This document shows, in pieces, positions 18,786 to 29,276 of a DNA stretch of 64,000 bases. How positions within the stretch are numbered: position 1 is the first letter of the stretch; every line of letters begins with the position of its first letter. The translations under genes were made by a program, and so were the position numbers. The DNA is from Vibrio splendidus 12E03 (GTDB taxonomy: Bacteria; Pseudomonadota; Gammaproteobacteria; Enterobacterales; Vibrionaceae). The notes beneath the pieces are model-generated. The model saw nothing but the letters and a program-made list of their open reading frames with translations, was not told the origin of the DNA and made no database searches. The stretch lies in assembly GCF_000272105.2 (NCBI RefSeq), contig NZ_AJZD02000077.1:17152-81151 (forward strand), read 5' to 3'.

Positions 18786-18865
18786 AATTAATGTGTTTTA
18801 GGTTTCATATTGATTTCTTATAAAATAGTCTGCGCTTCATTATTAAAATGAATAAAGGCTAGGTA

Positions 18866-20497
18866 ATGAAAGTTGTTCAGGCGAAATGGTTGTCGCTAGG
18901 TGTCTGTGTAGTGAGTCTGTCTTCAACGTCGGTGTTGGCAGATGTTTCAGCTCGAATTATAAACGGTAAAGAAGCAACACAAGGAAATTGGCCATTTATG
19001 GCTGCGCTAGTCTCAAGAAACGTGAATGCTTATGACGGTCAGTTTTGTGGTGCGAGCTTTATTGGCGAGAGATATGTCCTCACCGCTGCTCACTGTGTAG
19101 AAGGTAATGGCCGTGAAGATCTCGATGTGGTGATTGGCGTATCCAATCTTTCTACCTCTCAAGCAGCACAACACAGGTACGCTGTTGAAAATATATATTT
19201 ACATCAGTATTACACTCCTAATCCTATAAGTAACGACATAGCCATTATTGAACTCGTCGATAAGCCATCGGAGTCTGTGGTTAATCTCGCTGATGCCTAC
19301 ATGCGCGGTAACCTGAATGATGGTCAGATTCTAACCGTCATGGGCTGGGGAGATCATGACGCATCAGATGATTATGCATCGAAGAGTGAGCTGTATCAGG
19401 TGGATGTTCCTTTAGTTAACCAGTACGAATGTAATAGCGTTTCTCACAGTGGCTATGCGTCAATTGGCAGTGATGCATTCTGTGCGGGTTACAGTGATGG
19501 TGGTTATGACTCTTGTCAGGGTGACAGTGGTGGCCCAATCGTTGTCTCGACAAATGGAACATATGAGCAACTAGGCATTGTAAGTTGGGGTAAAGGCTGT
19601 GCACAGGCCAATGCCTATGGAGTGTACACCAATATTAGTTATTTCGATGATTGGATTAATGAGCAGAAAGCAGGGTTTAGTTATCGTCAAATGGAAACGC
19701 TAGGTGCAAGATTATTGGCGCCTATCTCACATACCTTTGAATTTACCAATAAATCTGACCAAAACATCGAAGTAAACCGTGTTTATCCAATCTCTGGTAG
19801 TGATACTTATATAACTAATGATGGGTGTAGCACTTTAACTGCAGGGCAAAGCTGTGAAGTAGTGGTGAGTTATAACCTAAACTCAATTGGCGAACATAAA
19901 TTTGGCATTAATGTTGAAACTGATTCACTACTGGGCACGGTTACATCAACGGCTTCTGTTATAGGGGCGAGATCTGTAACGAATACTGTAAACTCTTATG
20001 TGAGTGTACCAAACAGTGGTGTCTACAGCACACAAGCGTGGGGTACCGAAGGATCAACAATCGTCTCTCCATCAATAGGTAGCAGCGAATCGACAATGTT
20101 GGTTGTAGAGGGTATACCGACCGGGACAGTGTCTTTCGATGTGACGGTATCGTCTGAGTTGGATCATGATTACCTTGAAGTCTATATTAACGGACGAGAA
20201 TTCTATGTAGATTCGGGTGAACTTGCTGGCTCGCTAAGCCTTCCGCTGGTGAGAGATTCTAATAATAGTTTTGCTATTAAGTATGTCAAAGATGGCTCCG
20301 TTTCCCTCGGGGATGACAGAGTTACGGTCAACAACTTTGCTTATGCCGATGAGATAAAGACACCCGATCCAGATGGTTCGCAGGATGCGAGAAGCTCTGG
20401 TAGCAGTGGCGGTTCTCTGGCTTGGCATTGGTTATTTATGCTTTTAGGCGGTTTGATTGTACGAAAGTTACCTTCACCACTGAAGTTTAAAAAGTAA
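18866..20497 (+). CDS. vesB: Secreted trypsin-like serine protease with GlyGly-CTERM (VesB-like)
   Basis: The 543-residue preproprotein has a signal peptide (cleavage near SVLADVSA), the activation site RIINGKEAT, and an S1 protease domain with the complete triad: His in LTAAHC (about 74), Asp in SNDIAIIEL (about 123), Ser in CQGDSGGPIV (about 221). An Ig-like middle region with a Cys pair (DGCSTLTAGQSCEV) and a beta domain follow. The C-terminus has a Ser/Gly stretch (SSGSSGGS), a hydrophobic helix and basic residues: a GlyGly-CTERM signal for rhombosortase processing of type II secreted proteins. Domain order and position next to hut match V. cholerae VesB as I recall it. AAAGG lies eight bases before the ATG. 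Confidence 0.88.
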   Translation: MKVVQAKWLSLGVCVVSLSSTSVLADVSARIINGKEATQGNWPFMAALVSRNVNAYDGQFCGASFIGERYVLTAAHCVEGNGREDLDVVIGVSNLSTSQAAQHRYAVENIYLHQYYTPNPISNDIAIIELVDKPSESVVNLADAYMRGNLNDGQILTVMGWGDHDASDDYASKSELYQVDVPLVNQYECNSVSHSGYASIGSDAFCAGYSDGGYDSCQGDSGGPIVVSTNGTYEQLGIVSWGKGCAQANAYGVYTNISYFDDWINEQKAGFSYRQMETLGARLLAPISHTFEFTNKSDQNIEVNRVYPISGSDTYITNDGCSTLTAGQSCEVVVSYNLNSIGEHKFGINVETDSLLGTVTSTASVIGARSVTNTVNSYVSVPNSGVYSTQAWGTEGSTIVSPSIGSSESTMLVVEGIPTGTVSFDVTVSSELDHDYLEVYINGREFYVDSGELAGSLSLPLVRDSNNSFAIKYVKDGSVSLGDDRVTVNNFAYADEIKTPDPDGSQDARSSGSSGGSLAWHWLFMLLGGLIVRKLPSPLKFKK

Positions 20498-20531
20498 CCA
20501 GTACAAATATAATTTGATGGTTAAGAACTAA

Positions 20532-20564
20532 AAAGCCCAGCTTGAGGATATCAAGCTGGGCTTT
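20532..20564. terminator. Bidirectional terminator between vesB and the DUF3581 gene
   Basis: A hairpin with arms AAAGCCCAGCTTGA/TCAAGCTGGGCTTT lies between the convergent genes. Confidence 0.85.
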
Positions 20565-20617
20565 ATTGATCTTGTTCTAGAGCTATTTACACCACTTGAT
20601 GTAAATAAGAGTGCCGA

Positions 20618-21361
20618 TTAAGCAGCAGCTGCGAACTGAGCTAGAAACATCTCTTTGCGCTCGTTGAAGCGGTTTACTAGGTCGTCTACAGAAGCTTGGT
20701 CGTATGGCTTAAGACCACTTGCTACCATGCGTTTCACGCCTTTACCGACTACTTCACCGTCTTCTTTGAAATCGAAGTTCAGGGTCACGATGCCACGTTT
20801 GCCTTCAACATCAAAAGTCGCGCCAGAGAATTCAACTTCTGGGTGAGACAGGTCTAGGCGAGTAAATTCAACTTCCATGCTCTCGTAAATCACAAGAGGA
20901 CGTTGGCAGTTGATCATCATTTGTTGTTCTTCCATAAGAGGAACCATGATGTGCGGGAAGTTCATACCAGAGAACTTAACGTAGTTTGTTACCACGTGCT
21001 CGATGAATGCTTGGTCGTGGCTCTTTTCACCTTCACAAGACATGTGTAGGTACTCTTTGCCTTTCTCGTCAACCAGTGAGCTTTCTTTCTCACATTTGTT
21101 GTCAACGCTTAGCGCAATACCGTTACCCACCATACCGGAAAAATCAAAACGCATTTTTTGGCTGATGCCTTCTTTCTGTAGAAGAACTGCAAACAAAAGG
21201 TCGCCAGGCACGCAGAAGCGCTTGTTGTCTTCATCGTGAATTGGGTTGAAGTCAGCGGCTACTTTTTTAGCAAAGTGGCTAGCTTGTTCACGAGTGAATT
21301 GAAATTGATTGTCTTCAGTAGAAAAGTAAGGTGTCAGAAACATAGTATCGCTATTAGTCAT
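20618..21361 (-). CDS. DUF3581 family protein
   Basis: The 247-residue protein fits DUF3581, a family of Vibrio, Shewanella and related bacteria. The stretch DFNPIHDEDNKRFCVPGDLLFAVLL resembles the hydratase/hot-dog D-x-N-P-I-H motif of MaoC-like proteins, so a CoA-thioester-binding fold is possible; catalytic activity is not shown. The ATG at 21361 is preferred over a TTG one codon upstream. It has no signal peptide. The gene is single, convergent with the protease. Confidence 0.8.
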   Translation of the reverse strand: MTNSDTMFLTPYFSTEDNQFQFTREQASHFAKKVAADFNPIHDEDNKRFCVPGDLLFAVLLQKEGISQKMRFDFSGMVGNGIALSVDNKCEKESSLVDEKGKEYLHMSCEGEKSHDQAFIEHVVTNYVKFSGMNFPHIMVPLMEEQQMMINCQRPLVIYESMEVEFTRLDLSHPEVEFSGATFDVEGKRGIVTLNFDFKEDGEVVGKGVKRMVASGLKPYDQASVDDLVNRFNERKEMFLAQFAAAA

Positions 21362-21569
21362 CAAATCTGGGGTGGATTATAGCTAACTAACTTCGCTCTA
21401 ATGGTCTATCCAGTTAACTTTGCTTATATATCAATCGATTAGATAAATACGTTGGATGGTATGTGACGATTTTAAGGGGAATATGGTCTTTGGCTCAATG
21501 CAACAAGGGCTAATCAATAGCCCTTGTTTATATAAAACTCTAATGGGTGTTGTTCAGATTGTTTCTCCC

Positions 21570-23102
21570 TTAAAAGCTACACAGAATACCTTCTGGCATT
21601 AGGTGATTGTGCACTGATAATTTGAGCAATAGGTTCGCTTGCTCGATATCTGGTGAGAAGTAGCGATCTTTATCGTAGAAGCTGACTTTCTCGCGCAGTA
21701 TCTGTTTTGCTTCTTCTACTCGAGGAGAAGAGAGATTTGGTGCTCTAAAATCTAAGCCTTGTGCTGCTGCTAAGTATTCAACAGCCAAGATGCCACGGGT
21801 GTTTTCTGCCATGTCACGCAGTCGACGACCCGCAAAGGTTGCCATAGATACATGATCTTCTTGGTTTGCCGATGTTGGAAGGCTGTCTACTGATGCTGGG
21901 TGTGCCAGTGTTTTATTCTCGCTTGCCAGAGCAGCAGACGTTACTTGAGCAATCATAAAGCCTGAGTTAACGCCGCCGTTATCGACTAAGAAAGGTGGAA
22001 GTTTGCTTAGTGCGCTATCAATCAACAGTGCCATTCTTCGTTCTGACAAGCTACCTATCTCGGCGATTGCCAATGCAAGGTTATCGGCTGCCATTGCGAC
22101 GGGTTCGGCGTGGAAGTTACCACCTGAAATGATGTCACCGTCTTCAGCAAAAACAAGTGGGTTGTCGGATACGGCATTTGCTTCAATGTTTAAGGTTTCT
22201 GCTGAATTACGAATCTGCTGTAAACACGCCCCCATCACTTGAGGCTGGCAACGCAGCGAATAAGGGTCTTGAACCTTTTCACAGCAAGTGTGTGACTCAC
22301 CAATCTCACTCTTTTGATCAAGCATATGGCGGTAAGCAAGCGCGGCATCCATTTGGCCACGATGACCACGAACGCGATGAATTCGAGGATCAAACGGGCG
22401 ACGACTACCCAGTGCGGCTTCAACAGACATTGCACCACACACAGTCGCAGACGCAAACAAGTCTTCAGCTGCGAACAGACCTTCTAATGCAAAGGCAGTC
22501 GATGCTTGTGTGCCGTTTAGCAGCGCTAAGCCTTCTTTCGGCGCAAGTGTTATTGGCTCCAAGCCAGCGATCTGCATTGCTTCTAAGCCAGTTATGATTT
22601 TGCCGTTGTGGCGTGCTTGGCCTTCACCTAGCAGAACGGTACTCATGTGGGCGAGGGGAGCAAGATCTCCAGATGCACCTACTGATCCTTTTTGTGGAAC
22701 ACATGGGTAAACCTGTGCGTTCACAAGATCGATAAGGGCATTAATCACTTTGAGGCGAATACCTGAGTAACCGCGAGACAAGCTGTTAATCTTCAATACC
22801 ATCATCAAACGCACGGTTTCATCAGACATAAATTTGCCAATGCCCGCTGCATGAGAAAGTACGATACTTTTCTGTAGTACTTCGAGATCTTCAGGCGCAA
22901 TTTTGGTATTTGCTAATAAGCCAAAGCCTGTATTGATGCCATACACGGTGCGATCTTCAGCAATCACTTGCTCGACAACCTGCATGCTCGCTTCAATATC
23001 TGGAATCGCTGCTGGATCAAGTGATAAGTTCACAGGGCTACGGCTAATCTTACGCAGTTCAGGTAGGCCTAGAAGTCCTGGTTTAAGTAATAAATTCAAC
23101 AT
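21570..23102 (-). CDS. hutH: Histidine ammonia-lyase
   Basis: HutH removes ammonia from L-histidine to form trans-urocanate, the first step of histidine use. The Ala-Ser-Gly triad that cyclises into the MIO electrophile is in [12 protein letters not shown] at about residues 140-151. Other blocks: [12 protein letters not shown] and [11 protein letters not shown]. The ATG at 23102 is chosen since GGAG lies five bases upstream and it gives the usual length of 510; an upstream ATG at 23117 overlaps the hutU stop (TAATG) but has no ribosome binding site. It is the last gene of hutIGUH. Confidence 0.96.
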   Translation of the reverse strand: MLNLLLKPGLLGLPELRKISRSPVNLSLDPAAIPDIEASMQVVEQVIAEDRTVYGINTGFGLLANTKIAPEDLEVLQKSIVLSHAAGIGKFMSDETVRLMMVLKINSLSRGYSGIRLKVINALIDLVNAQVYPCVPQKGSVGASGDLAPLAHMSTVLLGEGQARHNGKIITGLEAMQIAGLEPITLAPKEGLALLNGTQASTAFALEGLFAAEDLFASATVCGAMSVEAALGSRRPFDPRIHRVRGHRGQMDAALAYRHMLDQKSEIGESHTCCEKVQDPYSLRCQPQVMGACLQQIRNSAETLNIEANAVSDNPLVFAEDGDIISGGNFHAEPVAMAADNLALAIAEIGSLSERRMALLIDSALSKLPPFLVDNGGVNSGFMIAQVTSAALASENKTLAHPASVDSLPTSANQEDHVSMATFAGRRLRDMAENTRGILAVEYLAAAQGLDFRAPNLSSPRVEEAKQILREKVSFYDKDRYFSPDIEQANLLLKLSVHNHLMPEGILCSF

Positions 23103-23116
23103 GTTTTCTCCAGACA

Positions 23117-24811
23117 TTAAAGGCGACGAAGTTCTTCGTTTAGCATAGGTAAATCAAGCTTCTGTTCTTTAGCGCACTGCTTGGCAATATCGTAACCCGC
23201 ATCAGCATGACGCATAACGCCAGTGGCCGGATCATTGTGAAGTACACGAGCAATACGCTGTGATGCATCTTCACTGCCGTCACAACAAATCACCATACCC
23301 GAGTGTTGCGAGAAGCCCATGCCAACGCCGCCACCGTGGTGGAGAGAAACCCATGTTGCGCCACCTGCAGTATTTAGAAGGGCGTTCAATAGAGGCCAAT
23401 CTGATACGGCATCTGATCCATCCATCATGCCTTCTGTTTCGCGGTTCGGGCTTGCTACTGAGCCTGAATCTAGGTGGTCTCGACCGATAACAACGGGTGC
23501 TTTCAGTTCACCATTTTTAACCATTTCATTGAATGCTTGGCCTAAGCGTTCACGGTCTTTCAATCCAACCCAACAGATACGAGCTGGTAGGCCTTGGAAC
23601 TGAATGCGTTCACGTGCCATATCTAGCCAGTTATGTAGATGTGGGTTGTCTGGAATCAGTTCTTTTACTTTTTGGTCTGTTTTGTAGATGTCTTCTGGGT
23701 CACCAGACAGTGCCGCCCAACGGAACGGACCGACGCCTTCACAAAATAAAGGTCGTATATATGCGGGAACGAAGCCTGGGAAATCAAATGCGTTTTCCAC
23801 ACCTTCTTCCAGTGCCATTTGGCGAATGTTGTTGCCGTAATCTACGGTTGCAGCACCACGGTACTGAAGATCTAGCATTGCTTGAACTTGAATCGCCATC
23901 GATTGTTTAGCGGCTTTCACCACTTTTGCTTCATCAATGGTGCGCTCTTGTGCGGCTTTCTCCATCGTCCAACCTTGCGGCAAGTAGCCGTTCAGAGGAT
24001 CGTGGGCAGATGTTTGGTCGGTCACCACGTCAGGCGTGATATTACGTTCAACAAGCTCTGGGAATACGTCTGCGGCGTTACCTAATAAGCCAACAGAGAT
24101 TGGCGTGCCTGACTCTTTAATCATTGCCATCGCTTCATCTAAGCTGGTGGCTTTTTTGTCTACATAGCCAGTACGTAAGCGGTAGTCGATTCGTGATTCA
24201 TCACACTCCACTGCGATCATTGAGAAGCCAGCCATCGTTGCAGCAAGAGGTTGAGCACCGCCCATGCCACCAAGACCACCCGTTAGAACCCATTTACCGT
24301 TCGCTTCACCTTGGAAGTGCTTCTTCGCAATCGCGACAAAGGTTTCGTAAGTACCTTGAACGATGCCTTGAGAGCCAATGTAAATCCAGCTGCCTGCTGT
24401 CATTTGGCCGTACATCATCAAGCCTTCTTTATCGAGCTCGTTGAAGTGTTCCCAGTTCGCCCAATGTGGAACAAGGTTCGAGTTAGCGATCAGAACGCGA
24501 GGTGCGTTTTTATGAGTCGGGAACACGCCTACAGGTTTACCTGATTGAACAAGTAACGTTTGGTCGTCTTCTAAACGCTCTAATACTTCAACAATCTTGT
24601 CATAACATTTCCAATCACGCGCAGCGCGACCAATACCGCCATACACAACCAGTGCATGTGGGTGTTCTGCCACATCAGGGTCTAGGTTGTTCATCAGCAT
24701 ACGCAGTGGTGCTTCTGTTAACCAAGATTTAGCGCGCAAAGTAGTGCCATGAGGTGCGCGAATTTCGCGAGTCGTGTCGAGACGAGGGTCACTGTTGTGG
24801 TGTTCCGTCAT
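23117..24811 (-). CDS. hutU: Urocanate hydratase
   Basis: The second step enzyme adds water to urocanate giving imidazolonepropionate, using tightly bound NAD+ as an electrophile. The 564-residue length is typical. Seen: the NAD-binding [18 protein letters not shown], the [13 protein letters not shown] region, and the conserved Cys segment [37 protein letters not shown] lies near the C-terminus. It follows hutG by 60 bases and touches hutH. Confidence 0.96.
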   Translation of the reverse strand: MTEHHNSDPRLDTTREIRAPHGTTLRAKSWLTEAPLRMLMNNLDPDVAEHPHALVVYGGIGRAARDWKCYDKIVEVLERLEDDQTLLVQSGKPVGVFPTHKNAPRVLIANSNLVPHWANWEHFNELDKEGLMMYGQMTAGSWIYIGSQGIVQGTYETFVAIAKKHFQGEANGKWVLTGGLGGMGGAQPLAATMAGFSMIAVECDESRIDYRLRTGYVDKKATSLDEAMAMIKESGTPISVGLLGNAADVFPELVERNITPDVVTDQTSAHDPLNGYLPQGWTMEKAAQERTIDEAKVVKAAKQSMAIQVQAMLDLQYRGAATVDYGNNIRQMALEEGVENAFDFPGFVPAYIRPLFCEGVGPFRWAALSGDPEDIYKTDQKVKELIPDNPHLHNWLDMARERIQFQGLPARICWVGLKDRERLGQAFNEMVKNGELKAPVVIGRDHLDSGSVASPNRETEGMMDGSDAVSDWPLLNALLNTAGGATWVSLHHGGGVGMGFSQHSGMVICCDGSEDASQRIARVLHNDPATGVMRHADAGYDIAKQCAKEQKLDLPMLNEELRRL

Positions 24812-24871
24812 TTTGGAATTCCTTCTGTTTCACGTTATATCGTTGTAGTTGTAGTTATCGGTATAGCTGGA

Positions 24872-25900
24872 TTAGTCGTTGGCCATTGCAGAAGCTATAT
24901 CCCAACACAAACGAGCCGCTAATCGAGCCGTTTGGCCATCGACGTCGTAGTCTGGGTTGTATTCCGCAATGTCCGCGATAATGAGTTTTTCACTGTGTTT
25001 AAAAATCTGTTCTAGAAAAGGCGCTAGCGCTTCATAGCTCACGCCTCGTGCTGCTGGAGCACTGACACCCGGCGCAGTCGCCGCAGGGAATACGTCTAAG
25101 TCAATGGTGAGATAGAGGTAATCACACGCAGCGATGAATTTTTGTAACTTTGCCAGTTGAGCGACTTGGTTCGCTTGGGTCATGTTGCGGTCGTGTTCAT
25201 ACCACACACCAAGTTGGTCGGCTTTGTTGAATAGCGCTTTGGTATTGCTGGCTGCACTCACACCAAGGCAAGCGTAGTGAAACGGCCATTGATGTATGTG
25301 GCAGTAATCACTTATCTGGTTAAAAGGCGTGCCTGAGCTCGGTTTAATATCGGCGATTTCGCTTTCAAATTCACGAAGATCAAAGTGAGCATCAAAGTTA
25401 ACGATGCCGATCTTAGGATTGTGTTCTGATTGAATGTTATTTAGGTGCTCAGCGAGACCTTGAAAAGAAGCCCAAGCCACTTCGTGACCACCGCCAAGGG
25501 TAATCACTTTGTTGGTTGATAAAGCATTAGCAATAACAGAAGCACACTGTTTTTGGCTGACTTCGAGCTGGCCATCATTGCACTCGATATCACCAATATC
25601 TGCGATGTGTGCGTCACTGTGCCAAGCCATATTAGCCAACGCTTGGCGAATCAGGTTGGGTGCTTGTTTCGCGCCCACGCGTCCTTTATTTCTTGCGACA
25701 CCGGCATCGCTGGCAAAGCCCACCAAGGCGATAGCGCTGTCAGTCAGATCGTCACTTAAATCACTACTTTGCACTTGCTTGGTAATGTGATGAACGCGAG
25801 TACCGAGTGCGCCATCTTCAAGATCATTACGCCCAGTCCACACAAAGTTATGTACGGTTTTTACGTTCTCTTGGATGCCGTTGGACTTAGATTGAGTCAT
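24872..25900 (-). CDS. hutG: Formimidoylglutamase
   Basis: HutG of the arginase/ureohydrolase fold hydrolyses N-formimidoyl-L-glutamate to glutamate and formamide. Manganese ligands are visible in [17 protein letters not shown] and [19 protein letters not shown]. The frame extends to 25945, but the ATG at 25900 is preferred: it has GGCGAGG upstream and gives a 342-residue protein of normal length. Its start overlaps the 3' end of hutI by 14 bases, which indicates translational coupling. Confidence 0.94.
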   Translation of the reverse strand: MTQSKSNGIQENVKTVHNFVWTGRNDLEDGALGTRVHHITKQVQSSDLSDDLTDSAIALVGFASDAGVARNKGRVGAKQAPNLIRQALANMAWHSDAHIADIGDIECNDGQLEVSQKQCASVIANALSTNKVITLGGGHEVAWASFQGLAEHLNNIQSEHNPKIGIVNFDAHFDLREFESEIADIKPSSGTPFNQISDYCHIHQWPFHYACLGVSAASNTKALFNKADQLGVWYEHDRNMTQANQVAQLAKLQKFIAACDYLYLTIDLDVFPAATAPGVSAPAARGVSYEALAPFLEQIFKHSEKLIIADIAEYNPDYDVDGQTARLAARLCWDIASAMAND

Positions 25901-27137
25901 GACACACCTCGCCGTTAACAATGCGTTTATGCAGATGAGGAACACCGACTTGATAGCTCAAGTCGGCAGGGTGCTCGATATTCCAGATAGCTAAATCTGC
26001 GGCATAACCCACTTCGACTTTGCCTTTGGTTTGTGAGTCGCCAATGGCAGCCGCAGCATTACACGTCACGCCACGCAGTGCTTCTTCAGGCGTTGTGCCA
26101 AACAGGGTGCAGCTCATGTTCATCATTAACGTTAGGTCAGCAAAAGGAGAAGTACCGGGGTTTAAGTCGGTCGCTATCGCCATTGGAATGTTGTGTTCGC
26201 GAAGTAGGGCAATAGGTGGCTGTTGAGTCTCTTTTAGGAAATAGAAAGCACCGGGTAATAAGGTTGCAACTGTGCCTGATTCCGCCAGCGCTTTGACTCC
26301 GGCTTCATCTAAGTATTCAACATGATCAACAGAGAGAGCACCGTATTTAGCTGCAAGCGCACTACCACCCATATTAGAAAGTTGTTCAGTGTGGCCTTTA
26401 ATCGCGAGGCCATGTTCTTTGGCCGCTGCAAATACGCGTTCGGTTTGTTCTAGGTTGAAGCCGATAGATTCGCAGAACACGTCAACTGCATCGGCGAGTC
26501 CTTGCTCTGCAGCTTTAGGAATGATCTCTTGGCAAACCAGATCGATATAGCTGTCCGGTTGTTCTTTATATTCTGGTGGTACAGCATGGGCAGCAAGGAG
26601 AGTGGTGGTGATCTTAATTCGGCGATGATTTTCTAACGCTTTAGCTGCGCGTAACATCTTGAGTTCATCATCAAGCGTTAAACCATAGCCAGATTTTACT
26701 TCGATGCTGGTTACGCCACTTCTTAGCAGGCCATCGAGTCTAGGCAAAGCCATTTCAACCAGTTCGGATTCTTGCGCTGCGCGGGTCGCGGTTACTGTCG
26801 CTAGAATGCCGCCGCCTTGCTTGGCGATGTCGGTGTAAGACACACCATTCAAACGCTGCTCAAATTCATTGGCACGATTACCTGCAAATACAAGGTGAGT
26901 GTGGCAATCAATTAACCCAGGGGTGACGAGTTTGTTTTTGCAGTCATAGGTGACGTAATCCAAAGAACCATCAACACTTACTTGTTCTAATTCAGAAGCA
27001 AGTGCCTCGTGGTTTGAACAAGAGATGGATACGATCTTACCGTTTTCGATAACGATATTTTGAGGGGAAGAGGGCTGATAACCATCGGCTCCCGAACTCA
27101 TGGAGACCACTCGTGCGTTTTTGAGGATCAAATTCAT
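25887..27137 (-). CDS. hutI: Imidazolonepropionase
   Basis: HutI is a metal-dependent amidohydrolase that opens the ring of imidazolone-5-propionate to formimidoylglutamate. Metal-site motifs [34 protein letters not shown] and [11 protein letters not shown] are present, with [15 protein letters not shown]. The start at 27137 (ATG, AGG five bases upstream) is preferred to a GTG two codons earlier. It is the first gene of the hutIGUH unit, with a HutC-like operator 30 bases upstream. Confidence 0.95.
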   Translation of the reverse strand: MNLILKNARVVSMSSGADGYQPSSPQNIVIENGKIVSISCSNHEALASELEQVSVDGSLDYVTYDCKNKLVTPGLIDCHTHLVFAGNRANEFEQRLNGVSYTDIAKQGGGILATVTATRAAQESELVEMALPRLDGLLRSGVTSIEVKSGYGLTLDDELKMLRAAKALENHRRIKITTTLLAAHAVPPEYKEQPDSYIDLVCQEIIPKAAEQGLADAVDVFCESIGFNLEQTERVFAAAKEHGLAIKGHTEQLSNMGGSALAAKYGALSVDHVEYLDEAGVKALAESGTVATLLPGAFYFLKETQQPPIALLREHNIPMAIATDLNPGTSPFADLTLMMNMSCTLFGTTPEEALRGVTCNAAAAIGDSQTKGKVEVGYAADLAIWNIEHPADLSYQVGVPHLHKRIVNGEVCHDSI

Positions 27138-27166
27138 AATCACCTAGATCTTTGCTAAACATTAAA

Positions 27167-27176
27167 TGTATATACA
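27167..27176. promoter_or_regulatory. HutC-like operator in front of hutI
   Basis: TGTATATACA is a perfect palindrome that fits the TGTA-NN-TACA pattern reported for HutC repressors. It lies about 30 bases upstream of the hutI ATG and shares the longer word TATACAAATA with the site at 27979. Confidence 0.65.
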
Positions 27177-27250
27177 AATAAATAGGCTAAACGCTGACCC
27201 GAATCAAGTTGATGTTGCAAAAATGTGATCGGCGAGCAGGATGATGTTCT

Positions 27251-27964
27251 TTAATCTAGAAGTATCTTGGAGCTTAATTTGTACTTAGAGCCGGGATGGT
27301 AGAGCAATGCAAAGCTGATGAGCCGTTCTTTACTCCATGTTCTTCTATTAAGAAGAAGGCAAGGCTCTGATTCAGATAGCTTTAGTGACGTTCTGATCTT
27401 CGAGTCTGGAATAATAGCTTCAACCGTGTGCTCGATAGCACTCAACGGGCTACTTTTTGAAAGATATTCATTGGGCGTAGAGGTTGAAAAGTCTTGCTCT
27501 AGATATTTTGGAGCGGCTTGAGAGTTCACCCAGCGAGCTTCTAGCTGTATCGGCATATTGTCGGCAAAGTGGATGATTTCACTATAGAAGACTTCTGCAT
27601 TGATCATCACGCCTAACCGTGTGGCGGTGCTTTCATCAGCCTTGATACTATCGTGCTTGATCACTTGGCTAGTATACGTTTGACCTCGGTCTTTGATCTC
27701 TTGCGCGATGTTGTTGATATCAAGCAGGGGAGACTGTGCTTTCTCCTCTGGCTCACACACAAAAGTACCTAGCCTTGGTTTCCGAATTAGCTTGCCTTCA
27801 GACACAAGATCTCGAATGGCCTTATTGACCGTCATTCTACTCACATTGAACTGCTCTGTGAGTTCGAGTTCCGTCGTAATTTGATAACCGACTGGCCAGT
27901 GACCATTGCTAATCTTGTCGTCTATGAACTGTTTTATCTGAAGGTAGAGCGGCGCTTTCGACAT
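27251..27964 (-). CDS. hutC: GntR/HutC-type histidine utilization repressor
   Basis: A 237-residue GntR-family regulator: N-terminal winged helix (LYLQIKQFIDDKISNGHWPVGYQ, then MTVNKAIRDLVSEGKLIRKPRLGTFV) and a C-terminal UTRA ligand domain (WVNSQAAPKYLEQDF, CLLLNRRTWS). HutC represses hut genes and is released by urocanate. It is encoded upstream of hutI in the same direction with its own spacing of 113 bases. A second HutC-like site lies just upstream of its ATG, which suggests autoregulation. Confidence 0.92.
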   Translation of the reverse strand: MSKAPLYLQIKQFIDDKISNGHWPVGYQITTELELTEQFNVSRMTVNKAIRDLVSEGKLIRKPRLGTFVCEPEEKAQSPLLDINNIAQEIKDRGQTYTSQVIKHDSIKADESTATRLGVMINAEVFYSEIIHFADNMPIQLEARWVNSQAAPKYLEQDFSTSTPNEYLSKSSPLSAIEHTVEAIIPDSKIRTSLKLSESEPCLLLNRRTWSKERLISFALLYHPGSKYKLSSKILLD

Positions 27965-27978
27965 AATGAAACCTTATT

Positions 27979-27988
27979 TGACTATACA
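27979..27988. promoter_or_regulatory. HutC-like operator in front of hutC
   Basis: TGACTATACA matches the site at 27167 in eight of ten positions, counted on the reverse strand as TGTATAGTCA, and lies 15 bases upstream of the hutC ATG. Confidence 0.5.
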
Positions 27989-28145
27989 AATAGAGTAACG
28001 GATTTTTTCACGATTTCAACATTTCCTCAGGCAATGTGACCTTATTCAACATAGATAGCGCAAATGTCTTGATTCTGTGGGGCAAGTGTCGCAAATTGTC
28101 ACGCAATAACTATTCGTAAATCAGATAATTAGAAAGGGAAATAAT

Positions 28146-28889
28146 ATGTTTAAGAAATTAAAGGCCTCGTTGGGCATCGGTGCGGCAAAGGTCGATACCG
28201 TCTTAGATAATATTGACGTTTTCCAAGGTGGCGAGTTGTCTGGCAATGTTCACATCATGGGTGGCGACGTTGAGCAACAAATCGACCTGATCAACTTAGT
28301 TCTCAACACAGAAGTGAAAGTCGAAACTGAAGACAGCACTAGCTACGAAACCTTTTCTCTTGGTCGTATTCAAGCTGTAGAGCCTTTCGTTATCCAACCG
28401 GGCGAAACTAAACTGGTGCCATTCCGTCTTAAGTTGAATGATGAAACGCCAGTCACTGCATTGAACGCACAAATGAATCAATGTCATGTGTGGGTAGAAA
28501 CCAACCTAGATATCGGCTTCGCGATGGACCCTAAAGATCGCGACTTTATCTCCGTACACCCACTGCCAACGGTCGCTAAAATCATTCAAGGTGTTGAAGC
28601 ATCGGGCATGGCTATGGTTAAAGCAGACGTAGAGAAGGGCTTCTTGAAAGGAAACAGCTTTGCATCTCGTTCGGGCTGTTACCAAGAGATTGAATTTCGC
28701 AGCGGCGGCTTCATGAATAATAAAGAGATCGAGCTGTCATTCATCGTTGAAGGCTCAATGGTTCACTGCTTAGCAGAAATCGATCGCTCAATGAGCTTCC
28801 GTGGCGACCAATACATCTCATTCAGCTTACCAGCAAACGCGGCTGACTCAGACATTCGCAACGCTGTATCAAGAATCATGAGTGCGTAG
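28146..28889 (+). CDS. SpoOM (sporulation-control) family protein
   Basis: The 247-residue protein shows the Spo0M/arrestin-like pattern: MFKKLKASLGIGAAKVDTVLD followed by FQGGELSGNVHIMGGDVEQQI, FVIQPGETKLVPF, and a C-terminal DRSMSFRGDQYISFSLP. The fold is two beta sandwiches related to arrestins. Such proteins occur in many non-sporulating bacteria with unknown function, possibly scaffolding or membrane-associated regulation. There is GAAAGGGAAATAAT before the ATG. It stands alone with a strong terminator. Confidence 0.88.
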   Translation: MFKKLKASLGIGAAKVDTVLDNIDVFQGGELSGNVHIMGGDVEQQIDLINLVLNTEVKVETEDSTSYETFSLGRIQAVEPFVIQPGETKLVPFRLKLNDETPVTALNAQMNQCHVWVETNLDIGFAMDPKDRDFISVHPLPTVAKIIQGVEASGMAMVKADVEKGFLKGNSFASRSGCYQEIEFRSGGFMNNKEIELSFIVEGSMVHCLAEIDRSMSFRGDQYISFSLPANAADSDIRNAVSRIMSA

Positions 28890-28948
28890 TTGCTCTCTCT
28901 GTTATTAGTTACTCTTTCTATTAGTAGAGACAAGACAGTACGATTTCT

Positions 28949-28978
28949 AAAGCCGAACTTTTTAGTTCGGCTTTTTTT
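28949..28978 (+). terminator. Terminator of the SpoOM gene
   Basis: AAGCCGAACT/AGTTCGGCTT hairpin followed by TTTTTTT. Confidence 0.85.
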
Positions 28979-29237
28979 GTTTTGTAGGTAAACGTAAAGA
29001 ATCAATCATTGAACACTAGGTTAGGATGCTAGAAGCGTTTATATAGAAGAGACATTATTGTCATGCAGTTTTTGTGGCGCTGTGGGACTAACATTGTCAT
29101 TTTATATTATTTCGTTACAATGTTCGGCTACTCACAAATGTGGCATCTGTATTTGCTTCTATGTGGGTATATTTATTATGCATATATCCCCAATCAGCGT
29201 ACTAGTTGATTGAAAGACATATATTAAACATTTTCAT
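28979..29237 (+). other. thrS upstream region with a second leader stem-loop
   Basis: No gene is seen. A stem-loop formed by TGGGTATAT (29164-29172) and ATATATCCCCA (29182-29192, with a CT bulge) lies about 45 bases upstream of the anticodon-like hairpin. It occupies the place of operator domain 4 (acceptor-arm mimic) of the E. coli thrS leader; equivalence is inference. Confidence 0.4.
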
Positions 29238-29258
29238 GTGTTGCTTGGTGTGCAACAC
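29238..29258 (+). promoter_or_regulatory. thrS translational operator: tRNA-Thr anticodon-arm mimic
   Basis: GTGTTGC-TTGGTGT-GCAACAC forms a perfect 7-bp stem with a 7-base loop. Read as an anticodon loop UUGGUGU, it has U at position 33 and GGU at 34-36, the threonine anticodon. It lies 18 bases upstream of the thrS ATG, where E. coli ThrRS binds its own mRNA through a similar arm. Confidence 0.75.
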
Positions 29259-29276
29259 CACTGTAAAGGACAAATA

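Noticed and set aside
22157..22597. 146-residue frame antisense to hutH
   Set aside because: Shadow of a strongly conserved enzyme gene with His/Gln-rich nonsense composition.
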